DNA of 64,000 bases from Tritrichomonas musculus. Lineage: Eukaryota; Parabasalia; Tritrichomonadida; Tritrichomonadidae. The stretch spans positions 62,001 to 126,000 of the forward strand of contig JAPFFF010000020.1 in the NCBI GenBank assembly GCA_039105265.1, written 5' to 3'. Below are positions 29,267-43,261 of the stretch, piece by piece (position 1 is the first letter of the stretch; the number at the start of each line of letters is the position of its first letter). Under the pieces are notes generated by a model, which saw only the letters and a list, made by a program, of their open reading frames with translations, had not been told where the DNA came from and made no database searches. The translations under genes were made by a program, and so were the position numbers.

Positions 29267-32200
29267 TTAGACCTTCATGAGAGCTGCTAATTGTGGATTT
29301 TCTAAAATACTTATTGGAATATTATTTGTTTGAATAGGAGGTTGATAAGCAGGTCGAGAAACAGGCATAGCTCTTCCTTGTTGTCTTTGAATTCTTAAAG
29401 GAGCATTTTTCATTTTATTTCTTTGTCGTATTTCCATTAATTTTCTATCTACTTCTTGTTTTGAAGTATTTCGATTTGGAGTAAAAGTTTCTCTTCTAAT
29501 TATTTGTCTTCTTGGAGGTGGAGCTCTAGGCATTTGATAATCATCATCTAAAGAAGGTCCTGCCAGAAATACTTTTGACTCTACAGGTCGAACAACAGGC
29601 ATTTGAGGAATAACTTCCGGCATTCTCACAGCATATAACGGAGCATCTTTACGGGCTCTAGTAGGTAATTCTACTATTCCAGAACTTGTTCGAATCTTCG
29701 TTTTTTGGTCTATTGGAATAGGCAATAAATTCCCTGTCTGAGGCATTTTGGGAGTTTTTATTGTGGTTAAAGTAGGTTCTTGATATTCTTCTAATTTATC
29801 TGTTATTGAAGCAATTTTTTCAATCGGATTATTATCTTTAACTAACATTACAGGAGAAGTTATTGGCTTAATAACTGGTAAATCTTCATCATTATCATCA
29901 TCATCTTCTGGCCATTTTTCTTCTGGTTCTTCTGCTTTGACAGTAAATAATGAGGATGGTCCAGGAGAAGGTTTTGGTGATGTTGCAGGATAAGAATCTT
30001 TCTTTAATCTTTGAGCTCTTTGTTTATCTAATATCCATCTCCTTAGAGATACAGGAGGGGCAAATTTATTCGAAGGAACAAGGGGTTTTGTAAAATCATT
30101 AACTTTAGGTTTGAGAGGATTATCATCGTCATCAGAGCCAGAATCAAATTTAGATTTTAATGAAAATAATGAATCTGAAGCAGGTTTAGGGGTATCTCTA
30201 TTAAATCCTGTCAATCTTAGAGGGGCATTAGCTCTTGTTAAATCTCCTATACCACTTTTATTGACTTCCATTCCTGGTCTTGAAAATGTTGTAGGGTTTG
30301 TTGTTGAATTTGTTGATGGAGTTAAAGGATTTGTTTGTCTTTGAGCATTTAAAGCAGAAAATCGTAAAGGCTGACCGACAGTTCCTCCAAATGAAGACCC
30401 TGAATTAAATCCTCCTCCTACCGAATTACTTTTTTGATTATCTTTTTCCCTTTGCTTTTCTTCTAAATCTCTTTTTTCATCATCAAGAGCTTGTTTAGCA
30501 TTTTCAAATTCCATATTTTTATATTTATCGATAGTGATTTCCGACATCCCTAATTTCCTTCTCATTCTATTTATATCATTAATTTTAGGGTTTAAAACAT
30601 TCTTTTGTTTCTTATCTTCAGCATCTTTTTCTTGGAATTTCTTGAGTAATTCTTGAAATTGAACATATTGTTGCTGTAAATTTTGCTCTAAGACATCGAC
30701 ATTATTATTTGTTGATTTAACTAATTCATATTCAAATTTTTTCTCATCAAGGTTTAATGTCGTAGGTATTTCATATTTCATAGTCTTCATTTCTTTAATC
30801 ATTTTTCGAATCGGCTTACAAAATTTTTCGATTCTCAAGAATCTTTCAGCATCATCAACATTTGGATAAATTTTTGTTACTTCATCTAATTTTGTTATTG
30901 CTTCTCCTGAAATTTCATTATATTCTTTGAAATGTGGGTCTAAAAATAGGTCGCGAGATTCAATAACTTTTTTCTTTAATTCTGGCAATATTTCATCTAT
31001 CTTTTCAACGGTAAAATTCTTTTTTCCTGATAAGCCAAATTCTGTAATTATTTTCTCTGTTGTTAGTCCTGGCTCACTTCTCTTGTTTGCGATATAATTA
31101 TAGTCTTGTAAGAGAGGCAAAACTCTAACATTAAAATAAGCTGTTGTCCAATTTCCTTCTTCAGAACATAATTCGCTTAAGTTATTTTGGTCATATTTTT
31201 TACCAAATTTTTCGTTAAATTCTTTGATATTATCCAAAGTCTTCATAATAATTTCTATATCTTTTTGGCTTGACGCATACTCTTGAAGTTTTTCTTTCGT
31301 AATATTATTAGCCATGATGGCTTTTTCTTTTGTTTCTTTGTCTAATTTGTCTTCAAATTTTTCGACCCACTCACGCCATCTTTGAATGGTTTCTGTATGT
31401 TTTGGGTCTGCAAGAAAAGCGTCATAATCTTTAATGAGTTCTGGCTCTTTTCTTTTTGATTTTCGGAATTTCATCTTCACAACATTATAATCTAAATATT
31501 GTCTGAGCGCTGCTAAATCAAAATTCCATCTCTTCAAAAGAGTATTCATGGAATAATTTTTGCCTGATAATTCATTAAAATCTAACCTTAATTCTTCACA
31601 TAACAAAAAAGCTCTTGCTTCAAAGGCATTTCCTTTTGCACTTTTCAAACCATCTACAGTACCATATTTTTCAACATCTAGATTATCTTTTGTTCTTTTT
31701 TCCATTTCCTCAAGTTCTTTTTTGATAGTAGACCAATCATATTTGACAACCTCAGATAAATATTTTTTCAAATCTTTTCCTGAATATTCTTTGAAAGTAT
31801 AGTTATTTATATCATCTATTTCTGGCATTTTATCTGTATCATTAATTTGGTCATACTTTTCTTTAAGCTCTAATATTTCGAGATGTAAATTTAAATCTTC
31901 TGGCTTATCATATTTTCTTAATAACGTTTCTTGAGTTTCATAATCTAAATTCAAATTTTTCATTTTATTTTTGATATCGTCTTGTGAAGATGCCCTTTCA
32001 TTAGATTTTGCTTTTGTAATATCTCTAAGCATTTCATCGATAAGCGGGTCTAATTTTGTAGAGAAGATGATTTCTTTTGTCTTTTGATTCTTAGGGAATA
32101 ATGAATTTCGATAAAAGATTAAGAGTTCTGCTATTGCTTTCTTAGCTTTTGGATATTTATTCTTGTTATCTTTATATTGACCTAATTCTCTAAGACAATC

Positions 32201-35200
32201 ATAAAAATTATATTCTGTTCCATGTTGCTGATTCCAATAAGCTAAAGCATCTTGAATATCGTCCTCAGTACCTAAATCTTCCATTTCGGTTGTTTCATTT
32301 TCTAGATAATCTCGAAGCTTATTTAATTCTTGATATATTTTTTCACCATAATCAGAACTTTTCAATATTTTATTTTTAATATCGTCTCTTGTATATTTGT
32401 CTTCTCTATAGAATTTATTCAATTGTTCAATGATAATATAACATTTTAAGCCATATCTTGCCCTTGACGGGTCATTCTGAAATTCATCTCGAACCCATAT
32501 CAAATCTCGAGGAGGTTCTCCTGAAAAATATTTATTAAATTTCTCTAAATCATCTTTTAGGTCATCATTGTTATTTATATTATTGACTTTTCCTTCTTCA
32601 TAATCTATAACGCTTTTTAATTTCTCTAAGCCTTCTAAGGTGTCTGGAAAATCATCTTCTTTAAATCGATTTCCTAAAATGTCTTTAACTTTTTTGAGTC
32701 TAGCTTCTCTTAATAACCATATTATAGCTTCTGATACATCATCTCCAAATTTATTAACTATATATTGTCTTTTGATTTTCTTTGGTCGAAAAGCATTATT
32801 ATATTCATCGATAGCAGAATCTAAATCCCCAACTCCATTATATTTATCTTCATTCCTTAAAACTTTTTCGAGATATTTTATCTGTTCATCTTCATTTTTC
32901 TTACTTTCTTCTTGGTCTTCCCAAAGGACATTATATTTTTCTTCAAAGAGTTTGATTCCATTATCGAGCTTCAATTTTTTCTCTATTTGGTTTTTATCTA
33001 TTTTTTGAAACAATCTCATAGCCCATTTATATCTGTCGGCCCAAGACGTTACTTTTTCGTATGGATTATTCAAGCTATATGCTTTAAAATACTCATCAAT
33101 CTCTCCTGTTGTTAATATTTCTTTATACCTCTCATATTCTGCTATTTTCTTTTTCAAATATTGTCTTTTCTCTCTGCTTTTGGAATTGTCATATGCATCG
33201 ACAGTTAAATCCTCTTCTCCGACTTCAGCTAAGATTTTTTGATATTTAGCTTTTTCATCAAAATTGCCTAACAAATACATAGCATTCTCTAAATCTTTTC
33301 GAATATCATTAGAGCGTAGTTCTGGGAATTCTTTCATTAATTCATCATATGTATATTTCTTTGATGTCATGAAATTTGATTTTGAATCTTCTTCTTCGAA
33401 TAATTCTTGTCTATTATAATAAGTACTTAATTTGTCATCCATATCTCCAATACCTCTGGCCAAATCATTATTATAACGAGCTTTCATCTCTTGTTCAGAT
33501 GTTTTCTCTATCTTGTCATGATAATCATAATATACTAAATAAAACATTACCGAATCATATCTATGACCATGTTTTTTAAACAACTCAGTCATTCCATCTG
33601 GCATTTTTGATTTATCCTGCCAAGCATTCAAATAGGACATAGCCAAACTGTCATTGATTAATTTATCTAATTCTTGACTACAAATAGACCTTTCATTTTC
33701 TAGACGCTGTAAAGTTTTTTCGTCATCTTTGTCGTCTACAAGCTTATTTAATTCTTCATTTGTAAATCCATATCTTTTCTCTAATTGTTTTACTTTTATT
33801 TTGACTTCCAAGTTCATAGAAGCATCTCTAAAATCATGAAATTTGTCTTTTAATTTATCTACATCAACAGTAGAACCATAATAATGTTTATAACTCTTTA
33901 GCAAATCTTTAAAGTATTGACTATCCCAATTCTGATTATTTGTTTGTTCTTTCTTTAATTTTTCATTTAATTGATGAATACCTTCTGGAGTTTCAGGGAT
34001 TCCTTGAGCAGAAAAATTCTTAGATAATTTCGATATTTGATTAACCAAATTATGATATTCCAAAAATACTTTCCAATCCTCTTTATCTTTAGATTCATCT
34101 AAGACCATCTGAGAAAGTTTATATTTTGTCGTATTATGATTATTCCATTTCTCTAGCTCCTTCCCTAATTTATCGTCGTTCTTATAATCCTTTAAATCAT
34201 CAAGTCTTTTTTCCATTAATCTAAGTTGTTCTTGAACTGTATAATTTGTGCCTTCAAATTCTTTATCAAAGTTTCGAAGATATTCTTCCTTTTTTAATTC
34301 ACATTTTAGAAATGGCTCAATATTTGCTCTTTTATGTTGAAAATGGCTGACAAACTCATATACGCTCTTCCATTGACTTCTGCCGGTAGCTAAATAGTCC
34401 GTCCAAGGCTTCCAAAATTCATTCGTTCCTAAATATGCCAAATCAACTTGCTGATAACCAGATAAGTATTCATTTAAATAATCAATTTTTTGAGCATCAG
34501 TTTTTATTTCAGCAGGATAGTCAATACTTTGTTGACGAAACAACTGACGAAATTGAAGCTCTAAATTTACTCTTTCTAGATATCTTATTGCATCATCATC
34601 ATTTGGATAAGACTCTGCAAATTTACCAAAATCTTTTTCTGGAATATGATCTTTCAAAGCCTGCCACATACCATATAAGTCCTGATTTCCTTTTTTGGAT
34701 TTGTATGATTTACGCAATCTTATTGTATCGGTCAATAATGCATTAAATTTTTCTGATTTATTAGTCATTCCTGAGGGATATGTATATTGTTTTCCTCCTG
34801 ACCATTTATAATATTTTTTATTTAGAAAATTAGTCATGGCTGTATACCTATCATCTTCACCCAAGAAAGCAAATTGATTATCTATCTTATTAATTTCTTG
34901 CTGTGTTGTATACATACCTATAGTTTTTAAAAATTCTTGAAACGCCAGACAATCGGAATCTTCTTTCCATGCCTTCTGATTCATATGTCCTGAGGTGAGA
35001 ATCTGTATTTTTTCTACGATTTTTTCTAATCCATTTGAAGCATTTGCATATTGGTCTACTTCTGCTTCTACCAAAGGCTTTGCTCCACCTTTATAGTCGA
35101 TACTATTAGCATATAAATTATATAATCTACAATTTAATTCGATTTTCATTTTTTGTGTATCGCCATTATATTTTCTATATATATCAAGTACTGGATATTC

Positions 35201-38200
35201 CTTTATTTTGTCCCATTTTTGTTTTGGAGCAATATTATTGTATATTCCTAAACACTGTTCAAGTACTAAATCATTATCTCTTTTAAAATCGTTGACTTCT
35301 CCATTTGCTTTCAAATTTTCTTGTTTAATTTGTGCGAGAATAGCTTCTCCTACATAATAATCATCTCCTGAAGTCTTAACTTTATCCATAAAAGTTTGTA
35401 ATTTCAAATCATTGTGGTATATTAAATATTCTTTTGCTGGGTTGACTAACTTCTTCAAAAAAGTCATTGCTTGTTGAGCTCCTCCTAATTTGTTTGCAAA
35501 ATCAGTATAATTATCTATGATTACTTTTTGCATAATTTCAGGAGGGCCCCAACTTTCCATAGCCTTTAAGAATTCCCCATTTATTTCTTTTGTCTTATTT
35601 TGTAATGATGCTGTTTCAACAAGATATTTAATACCTTCTTGTACTGAAATACCTCTTTCATGAAAGAAGGCAAGAGCATTCTGAGGGTCTCCTAATTGTT
35701 GATCTTCAAAAATACTATCCCATAACCCAATAGCTTTTGTAATATCCCAAGTTTTATTATTTTTATCAGTCCATAGTTCACTTTTTAGGCCTTGGTCTTC
35801 TTGCTTCCAACCTTCTATCTTTTGAAGAAAATATTCTGTAAATTTTTTGATATTAGCAAGGAAACAACTCTTTTCAGACGAATAACGTGAAGGGTCTCCT
35901 TTTTTGATAATATATTCTTCAAAAGTTTTACATTTTCTAGCTGTTTTATCAAATTTTTTATAGTCTCGGAAGACCGTCTCAACTTCTATATAATTCTTTA
36001 AGTCTAAAGGGTCGGTAATATCTTGATAATATTGATTTGTTTTGTGCTTGCTATCTCTTCTGGGAGTTCAATTTCTTCCGGAAGGTTTGATGAATTAAAA
36101 ATTTTTTTATACCACCGAGATATATCTTCTTCAACAAACTCATGATGAAAATCATTGTTGAATACTTTAACAAACCCATACTTTCTGGATCGGGATTTCC
36201 ATGACTTTGTAAATATGATTGTTTTATCTGCAAATACAGCTTTATTTCCTTATCTTTCTTACAATGACCAGCTATATCTTCCCAAGTAGCAATCCCAGGA
36301 TATCTTTTGACCAAAGCTTGTATATTCGGATCTTTTGACCATTTCTCTTTTCGGGCAGCAAATTTGGCTAATTCTTCATCCAACATTTTGATAACGCCAT
36401 CATAATTACATTCTGGGTCATCCAACAAATCAATTTTCTTCTCATTCTTAAGATAATATCCTGGCTGATATTTGATTAATTCCATAGTTTTTGGATAAAC
36501 TTTCTCTACATATTCACTGACTACTTTCTTGAAATTGAAGTGTTTTTGCACAACTAATACAAAATATACAAAAGGTCTGCATGTTTTAATCAAATCATTT
36601 TTTGGTATTGATAATTGTTTTAGTTTTGGTAATTCGTTTTCTATTTCCTCTCTTAATTGTTTTAAAGCTGCGTCTGCATCTCCTTTGTTTTCATTCTTCA
36701 AAGCAATATATTTTCCATCTAAGCCATTATTAATTTTCTCATTTACTTTAGGATCAGTAGAATTGTAGAGATGAAGAGGCATATCTACCCATATCTTTGT
36801 CTTAAATATATTTATCCATTCATCATATAATTGTTTCCAAGCAGCCTCTGACTTTGCAGCATCGACATTTATTTTTTGTATTGCCTGATCTTGAGGTAAT
36901 TGAGAATATTCATCATATTTTTTCTGAACATCTTCTTCCTGATGTTTTGGGAAATCTCTACCGAGCCATTCTTTGATTAAACTTCTAATGTTTTTATCTT
37001 TTGTAATATCTCTTTGAAAATCAACATCTACTTTAACAACTTTTTCTTTTTCAGCTTTGATAACCTGCCAATTTTGAACCATAAGAGCAGCAGCATCTTT
37101 GATTCTCTTTTCTATTCCTGCTTTTGCTTCTAGAATACCATTCTCTGTTGATAAATATATTTTCTTATATTGTTCTGCCATATACTGTCCAATATCTTGA
37201 GCTCCATCAAATATTGATATTATATTATCTATTTCTCTTTCCGCATAAATGCGTTGTTGACTGGCTAAATAAGCATCCCAATCTTGCTTAAATTGTTCAA
37301 AATTTATTTGGTCGATATGCTGATTTGCATAATATCCTGCATCATCATATAATTTAATAGCTTGTTCTTTTATCATCTCATTACCAACAACGCATTTATG
37401 CCATTCTAAGTGCTTTAGTCTTTCTATGACCTGTAATTGTACAAAAGGATTTTCGGCAGAAGCATATTCTCTAGCTAAATTATATCCTGTTAACCTGTGA
37501 CCATGTGATTGAAGAACCAAAACGGCATAAGAAACTAATAAAATAGGCAGACTTTTCTTTAATATTGCTTCACCGTTCTCTTTCGTTAAAAAATTATCAT
37601 TCTTTTTTTCACCATTAACGTAACTCCAAAAGGTTGCTGCTTGAGTTTCTTGTGTTTGAGCATCACCGTCAAATGTGAAATCCCAGAGAATTGGAAGAAA
37701 ATCAGAAGCTTGAATAATAATTAGGTCTCCTTTGACGTTATTGAATAAATTAATTGCCTGATTAGACTCTGTTTTAGTCTGCCAATCTGCAATTTCACAA
37801 CCTTTGACTTCTTTCAAAAAATCATCAACCATCTTATAATATATAAAATAATGAGCTCTCCTTGCTGAGAAAATACAATTTTCTGGCTTCATATAATCAT
37901 TCAACTTTTCTTCAAAACACAGGGGAGATTGGTATGCTTTCTTCCAAATACGGAAATAATATCTTGCTTCATCTTCTGTCCAACCAACTTGGTCGATAAG
38001 GTCTGCATATTTTGCAGGATAATCTAAACCTAATTTTTTATATCTTTCTTCTTGTATAATTTTAATCACATTGTCTAAATTATCAGCAGCATCAATATGA
38101 AATTCAATATTAGATTTATTTTCCTGAAAGTTGTATGTTTCCCAAGTACTTAATGTTGCTGTTTCTATTAAGAGTCTGCAGGCATATTCACGGTCCTCTT

Positions 38201-38303
38201 CTGAAGTAAAAGCATCAATCCAATTTACTATTTCATTATTTGCTAGTACAGAACAATTCGTTTGCATAAAAGTTTTTAATCCATCTACTGAGACAGCCGA
38301 CAT
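29267..38303 (-). CDS. Giant helical protein region (two very large frames), unknown
   Basis: Nearly 9 kb of minus-strand coding text, dominated by long charged helices with no clear enzyme motif. The beginning is MSAVSVDGLKTFMQTNCSVL near the right TIR. The end has Pro/Ser/Arg-rich disordered text with short repeated basic/proline motifs (PLRFSALNAQ, PLRLTGFNRD, PLRIQRQQ), finishing in SILENPQLAALMKV. The region is not whole (about one break). Recurrent short units with a W or Y followed by E/D-K-rich helix suggest degenerate helical repeats. A tape-measure-like, scaffold or internal structural role is possible; none of the standard Polinton replication proteins is evident in it. No family recognised. 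Confidence 0.55.
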
Positions 38304-38358
38304 TCTTTATCAGATTTTAAATATAAATAAATTTTAATCATAGGTTTTTAAGCTATTT

Positions 38359-38552
38359 TTTATATAATTTTTTTGTCTCAACAACTTCAAAACAACCAAT
38401 TTTAGGCTCGAATAGGGCCTCAACTAGGGGTCTTCTACAAGCTGTGAAACAACCAATTTAGGCCATTTATAGGCTTGAATAGGGCGTAAATGGAGGGATT
38501 ATTTGACGGACCGAAGGGACGTTAAATAATCACGCCATTTATATATACTACT
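38359..38552 (-). repeat. Right terminal inverted repeat (194 bp)
   Basis: Reverse complement of 10166-10359 with a single difference. It is followed by TTATA, the right copy of the insertion duplication. Confidence 0.9.
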
Positions 38553-38557
38553 TTATA

Positions 38558-41130
38558 TTTTATATTTATGCTATAATAGAAAGTATATAATGTTTTATAC
38601 GTTTAATTTCGAGATATTAATATAAATTATATTTCTATGGCTAAATGGCTATGGAGAGCTTTTGTTAGTGAAATTAAATTCTCAATTTTGAATATCATTA
38701 ACAAAAGTTGTTTGATTTGAAAGAAAATATTTCAATGAAAATGGAGTAATATTTCAAAGGATTTTTTTAAAATTGAAATAATTTAATTTTTTATTGCTGC
38801 TGATTTATTTATATAATATTTTAATATATTTTATTTATATTATTTATTTATTTTTTATGTAATGTTATATATTATATTAATATATATATAATATGGTTTA
38901 TTTTATTTAAATATTAAGATAAAATCATAATTATAATTTGAATAAAGATTTATTATTGAAATGACGATCATTTTTTTGAATACTTGGTTAGTTTATATAT
39001 TGAATGAAATAAAATAAATATTGAATTAATATATTTTAAACTAATCAATTAAAAAATCTTGATTAATCATTTTATTTTTACAATAAAAAATAAAATACAA
39101 TAATATTCAAAATACAATAAATATGTTTAGTGAAATATATACTTGAATACTTTCTTATTTCTTGAAATACATATTTTTAAACCCTTTTTATGACATTTTA
39201 CACCATTAAAATAAGCCATTAAAATCAAAACCATTATTTCTCAAAATTAAGCGTATAAATATCTTAAGCACCAACATATACATTAATACATATAATAAAA
39301 TATCATATGGAAAAGTATTATATAAAATTCTAGGCTGAAAAAAAAGATATGATAAGTTTATATCTGAAAAAATTTTTAATTTCTTTTTATTTCTGTTTAT
39401 AAATCTAATTAAATTTGAAAAATCAAATAATTTAATTAATCTTATGTGTATTAATATAAATATATTTGGAATTTTCAAAAATCATAAAGATTGAATGAAA
39501 TATTAAAGATATACCAGATTAAATTTTTTACAAAATTAACAGTGTTAGACATTCTTAAAATGATTATATCGAGCAACCAATTAAGAATTATTGATTTGAA
39601 TGCATATAACTTAATATTGATGGAAATAATGAGATTAGAAAAATTCAAAAAGACGTTAAGTCACTTAACATGAATACCTCTCATTTGTTTTCAAAAAAAA
39701 TAATTTGGATAAAAAAAGGTCATTTTGAATTTTTTGATTTTATAAATGCCGGAACCTTATTTTAAATAATATTCCCTATTCATATAATATATTTTAAAAT
39801 AAAAATATTGAGTTTGATCGTTTATAATTTTCTAACGGCCGAAATTTGAATCATTCCGTTTATTAATTCAACTTTTTGAATTCATTTTTCAAACTAAACT
39901 TAATCTTTGGTGTTATGTTCAAACAAAATATATTATTTTATTGAGCATTAAAAGAAGAAATCGAATATTACAAAATAAAAAGTTAGAAAGGATCATGTAT
40001 CGAAAAAACTTCAAAATAATTATTATATTAACTTTTCTGGACTAACTACACAGTAATTATAAATATTCATGTTTTATAATAGATAATGTATATGTATAAA
40101 ATCAAATGGTATTAGTAGTTTTGAAGGATATCTCTTACGAAGAGAGATCTATTGGTTTGTGAAGTCAAAAAAAACTCAATGAATAATAAGTTTTTGGGTT
40201 TGCTTCAATGACCATTTTAAAGATTATCAAATGGATAACAAAATTAATTAAAATCACCAAATAAAAGCTAAAATTCGAAGAGATATTGAAACTTTTTGAG
40301 GTCAAAAAAAGAGTGTCCCAACAAAATAAGAGATTTTTTTTTTTTTTTTTTTTCTTCCTTTTCTCAAGACCCTTCCTTGAGAGGCCACTTTTTTGAAAGA
40401 AATCATTTAAAAATTGAATAGATATTCAAATTTTGAAAAGTCCTTTCAAAATTGAGAAGTTTAAAAAAGTGTTTTTTAAATATTAATTTTATTAATATAA
40501 TTCCTGTGTCCAACCCATGTGAGTTCATAATATATTTGCATGAAATATTATTTGTGCATTTTTTTGAAGTTAATCATTGACCTTTGAAATGATAATATAT
40601 TTTGATATGAATTCAGATTTATTTGAAGTGATCAATCTTAAGGGAAAAGGAAGAAAAATTATTTTAAAATTTGGTTGTTTAAAGAAAGAATATCGTGTTA
40701 GATGGTTAAGAAATTCAAAAAGTGGAGAAAATCACTTTTCTTATTTTTGAATTTCTTTGAAAAGACTTATTCAATGAATTATAATCTTTTTAAAGTAATA
40801 AATAAAATTCTGTTAAAAAGAAATGAAATCTGTATAGTTTCTTGAAAGCTCGTTAAGAAAAATTATTCAATGCTTGAACTATCAATATTGTGAATGCTCA
40901 AATTTTCTCTAAAGAAATTGTCATGTAAATGATATAGTTTATGTATTCTTGAAAAATCTTTTTTTTTATCAATTTTTTATCAACAAAAGATAGAGACGTG
41001 AAGTAAAAATTATTAATTTTTTCAATGGATCATATCATTTTTTGGCTTTTTCTGAGGTAAAAGTATAGAAAAATTCCCACTCATTATTTTCAATTATATT
41101 TGAGATAAAAAAATTGCGAATGATAACTTC
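38558..41130. other. Gene-poor AT-rich stretch
   Basis: About 2.6 kb without a supportable gene. A run of 20 T lies at 40334-40353. Short reading frames around 39206-39673 have no coding character. Confidence 0.5.
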
Positions 41131-41177
41131 ATTTCTTTTAGAGTTAAATAATAAAATAACTGAAATCAAAAGTTCGG

Positions 41178-42053
41178 ATGCAATTATCATTTTCTTCCTT
41201 TACTAAGCTAGTTAATCAATGTAACACCAAAAAAAATCAATTATTAGTTCCAAATGCAAATTTCAAAATCCCGAAAAACTTACAATCATCATACAAATCT
41301 GTCATGTCGAAATTATGTGCAATTAGTTCGCAAAATAAGAAGATAAACAATAACTTTTTATTCAATTTAAATCAAGTAAAGAAAAATCAACTTCCACCTC
41401 CACCGAATATATGTTTTAATTCAATGCTTTCATATTCTTATGCCAATTTTTTCAATAAAAATCAGCAAATGGGCAAGGTTGGCAAAAAATCAAGAATACC
41501 ATTCACAAAAGAAGAAGATGAAAAAATAAAGCAATTGGTTCAAAAATATGGTTGCCGTCAGTGGCAATTAATTTCATCATTTATTCCTGGAAGATCTCCG
41601 AAGCAGTGCAGAGATAGATATTCCAATTACCTTATACCAGGATTAACAAGAGGTCAATGGCTTCCAAGTGAAGATGAACTGTTAACAAAACTGTATATCA
41701 ATTTAGGTCCAAAATGGTCAAGCATGCAAAAATACTTTCCTGGAAGGAGTTCTAATTCAATAAAAAATCGTTGGAATTATTTTTTATGCAGACAAAATAA
41801 TGCTCAAGTTAGCACAAATGACAATGAATTGAATGAAACTGATATGTTGAATGAAATTGAAAATGAAAATAATAATTTGAATTTTTCTGATTTTTCCTTG
41901 AACGACGTATCAACTTTTGCGATCCAGACTCACAATGAATTGGATGAATTGTCAAATAATGAAAACGAGGATTCTTGCAGTTATATTGGTCAAGTAAATG
42001 AAATTTTAAAAAATGTCGAAAATGAAAATGAAAATGATTGGATAATAATTTAA
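41178..42053 (+). CDS. Two-repeat Myb DNA-binding protein
   Basis: A 291-aa protein. R2 (about 108-153) reads FTKEEDEKIKQLVQKYGCRQ then WQLISSFIPGRSPKQCRDRY. R3 (about 158-203) reads GQWLPSEDELLTKLYINLGP then KWSSMQKYFPGRSSNSIKNR. The spaced aromatic residues and the K-CRDR/IKNRW recognition helices fit R2R3-type Myb. The N-terminal 100 residues are low-complexity with a PPPP segment; the tail is acidic and Asn-rich, possibly an activation region. Trichomonads have many such Myb proteins, some regulating promoters; the target here is unknown. An initiator-like TCATTT lies 47 nt before the ATG. Confidence 0.9.
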   Translation: MQLSFSSFTKLVNQCNTKKNQLLVPNANFKIPKNLQSSYKSVMSKLCAISSQNKKINNNFLFNLNQVKKNQLPPPPNICFNSMLSYSYANFFNKNQQMGKVGKKSRIPFTKEEDEKIKQLVQKYGCRQWQLISSFIPGRSPKQCRDRYSNYLIPGLTRGQWLPSEDELLTKLYINLGPKWSSMQKYFPGRSSNSIKNRWNYFLCRQNNAQVSTNDNELNETDMLNEIENENNNLNFSDFSLNDVSTFAIQTHNELDELSNNENEDSCSYIGQVNEILKNVENENENDWIII

Positions 42054-42952
42054 GCGTTTGAGTTTATATATTATAAATGTAAAAAAATTGAAAAAAAATT
42101 TGTTGTTTTTTTGCAAATATAAAAATAAATTTTTCTGATTTACAAAAGATTCCTATTTTTTGAATATTTATAAGCAAAGGGATCATAAAAATATTGTATG
42201 TAATCATGAATATATTAATATTATGAGAAAAAAAAAAAGGATTTTCACATCCACCACATCACCTAATTCTATCTTTTCAATTCTCAGAATTGAATAGAAT
42301 ATTCTTCCACTTTTTGAATTTCATAACTTTTTTTATATTTTTTTTCTTAAGAAAAATTCTATATTATTTGAATTTTCTAGAGATAATATGAATAGAAGAA
42401 TATTTACAGATAAGATATCCAAATGTTTCCTCTATATTTAATTATGCATTTAGGATAAATATATTTTTTTATATAATATGATTTGTAATATATTATATTA
42501 AATAGATTAAATTATTCTGAATTTTTGGTTTAATTTTATTGAAATATTATCAAGACCAAGTTATCAATTAAATTAACTTGAAATCAAACATCTAAAAAAA
42601 AAAAAATTGTTCAAAAAAGTTACCTAAAAAAAATGTATTTTTTTCCGTTATGAACTATTTTAATATATTTAGAAAGACGAAAGTTATTTGGGATAAATAT
42701 TTAAAACTCGATGATAATGTTTTCAATTTTTCACTTCACTTATTAAAATGCTTTGCACTCAATTTTGAAAAGGATAAAATTGATATTTTTATTTAAAAAT
42801 AAGTTTTCTGTACGAACAAAACATCAAAAAACGAATTACTTGATGAATTACTAAAAAATTCCACTGTTTTTTGGAATAAAATTAAAATCTAATTATTTTA
42901 ATTGGAAAAAATCCACAGTTTTTTGGATTAAAGAGAATAATATAAATTGAAA
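42054..42952. other. Intergenic stretch
   Basis: No gene seen. AT-rich, with several A runs. Confidence 0.5.
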
Positions 42953-42960
42953 TAATAATG

Positions 42961-42972
42961 AGAGGTCGTTCA
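42961..42972 (+). repeat. Unit A inverted repeat, left
   Basis: AGAGGTCGTTCA, perfect inverse of 44696-44707. Confidence 0.6.
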
Positions 42973-43261
42973 ACTTATAAAAAGTAATTCAAAAACAGAT
43001 TATTTTTTAGTATGTTATTATATGATATATAAATATAAAGAGAGAATAATATTTTTAAAAAAATTCCGACTGATCTTTAGATATTTTAATTTTTAATAAT
43101 TCAATGAAAAGCAATAATAATCTTGACCATATTTTTGACCTAGAAGATAAAAATTAATTTTATTACACTTTTTCTCATTTTTCATAATTCATTATTATAT
43201 TTATTTAATAATTTTTTTAAGAATTCCATACTTTTACTAGTTTATTTCATAAAAAAATAAT

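Larger units (their letters stand above)
10166..38552. mobile_element. Polinton/Maverick-type virus-like element, about 28.4 kb
   Basis: The element starts AGTAGTATATA and ends TATACTACT, with 194-bp terminal inverted repeats that differ at one position. It is flanked by TTATA on both sides (5 bp; TTTATA, 6 bp, if one boundary T is shared). AGT termini, long TIRs and 5-6 bp duplications are Polinton features. Its parts include a tandem Ulp1-type protease, an FtsK/HerA-type ATPase, two capsid-like regions, two fibre-like proteins, a giant helical region and many small proteins. No protein-primed polymerase B or retroviral-type integrase was recognised, which is unusual for the family. The near-identical TIRs and perfect duplication indicate a young insertion. 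It looks mostly whole, with about three breaks in coding regions. Confidence 0.85.
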
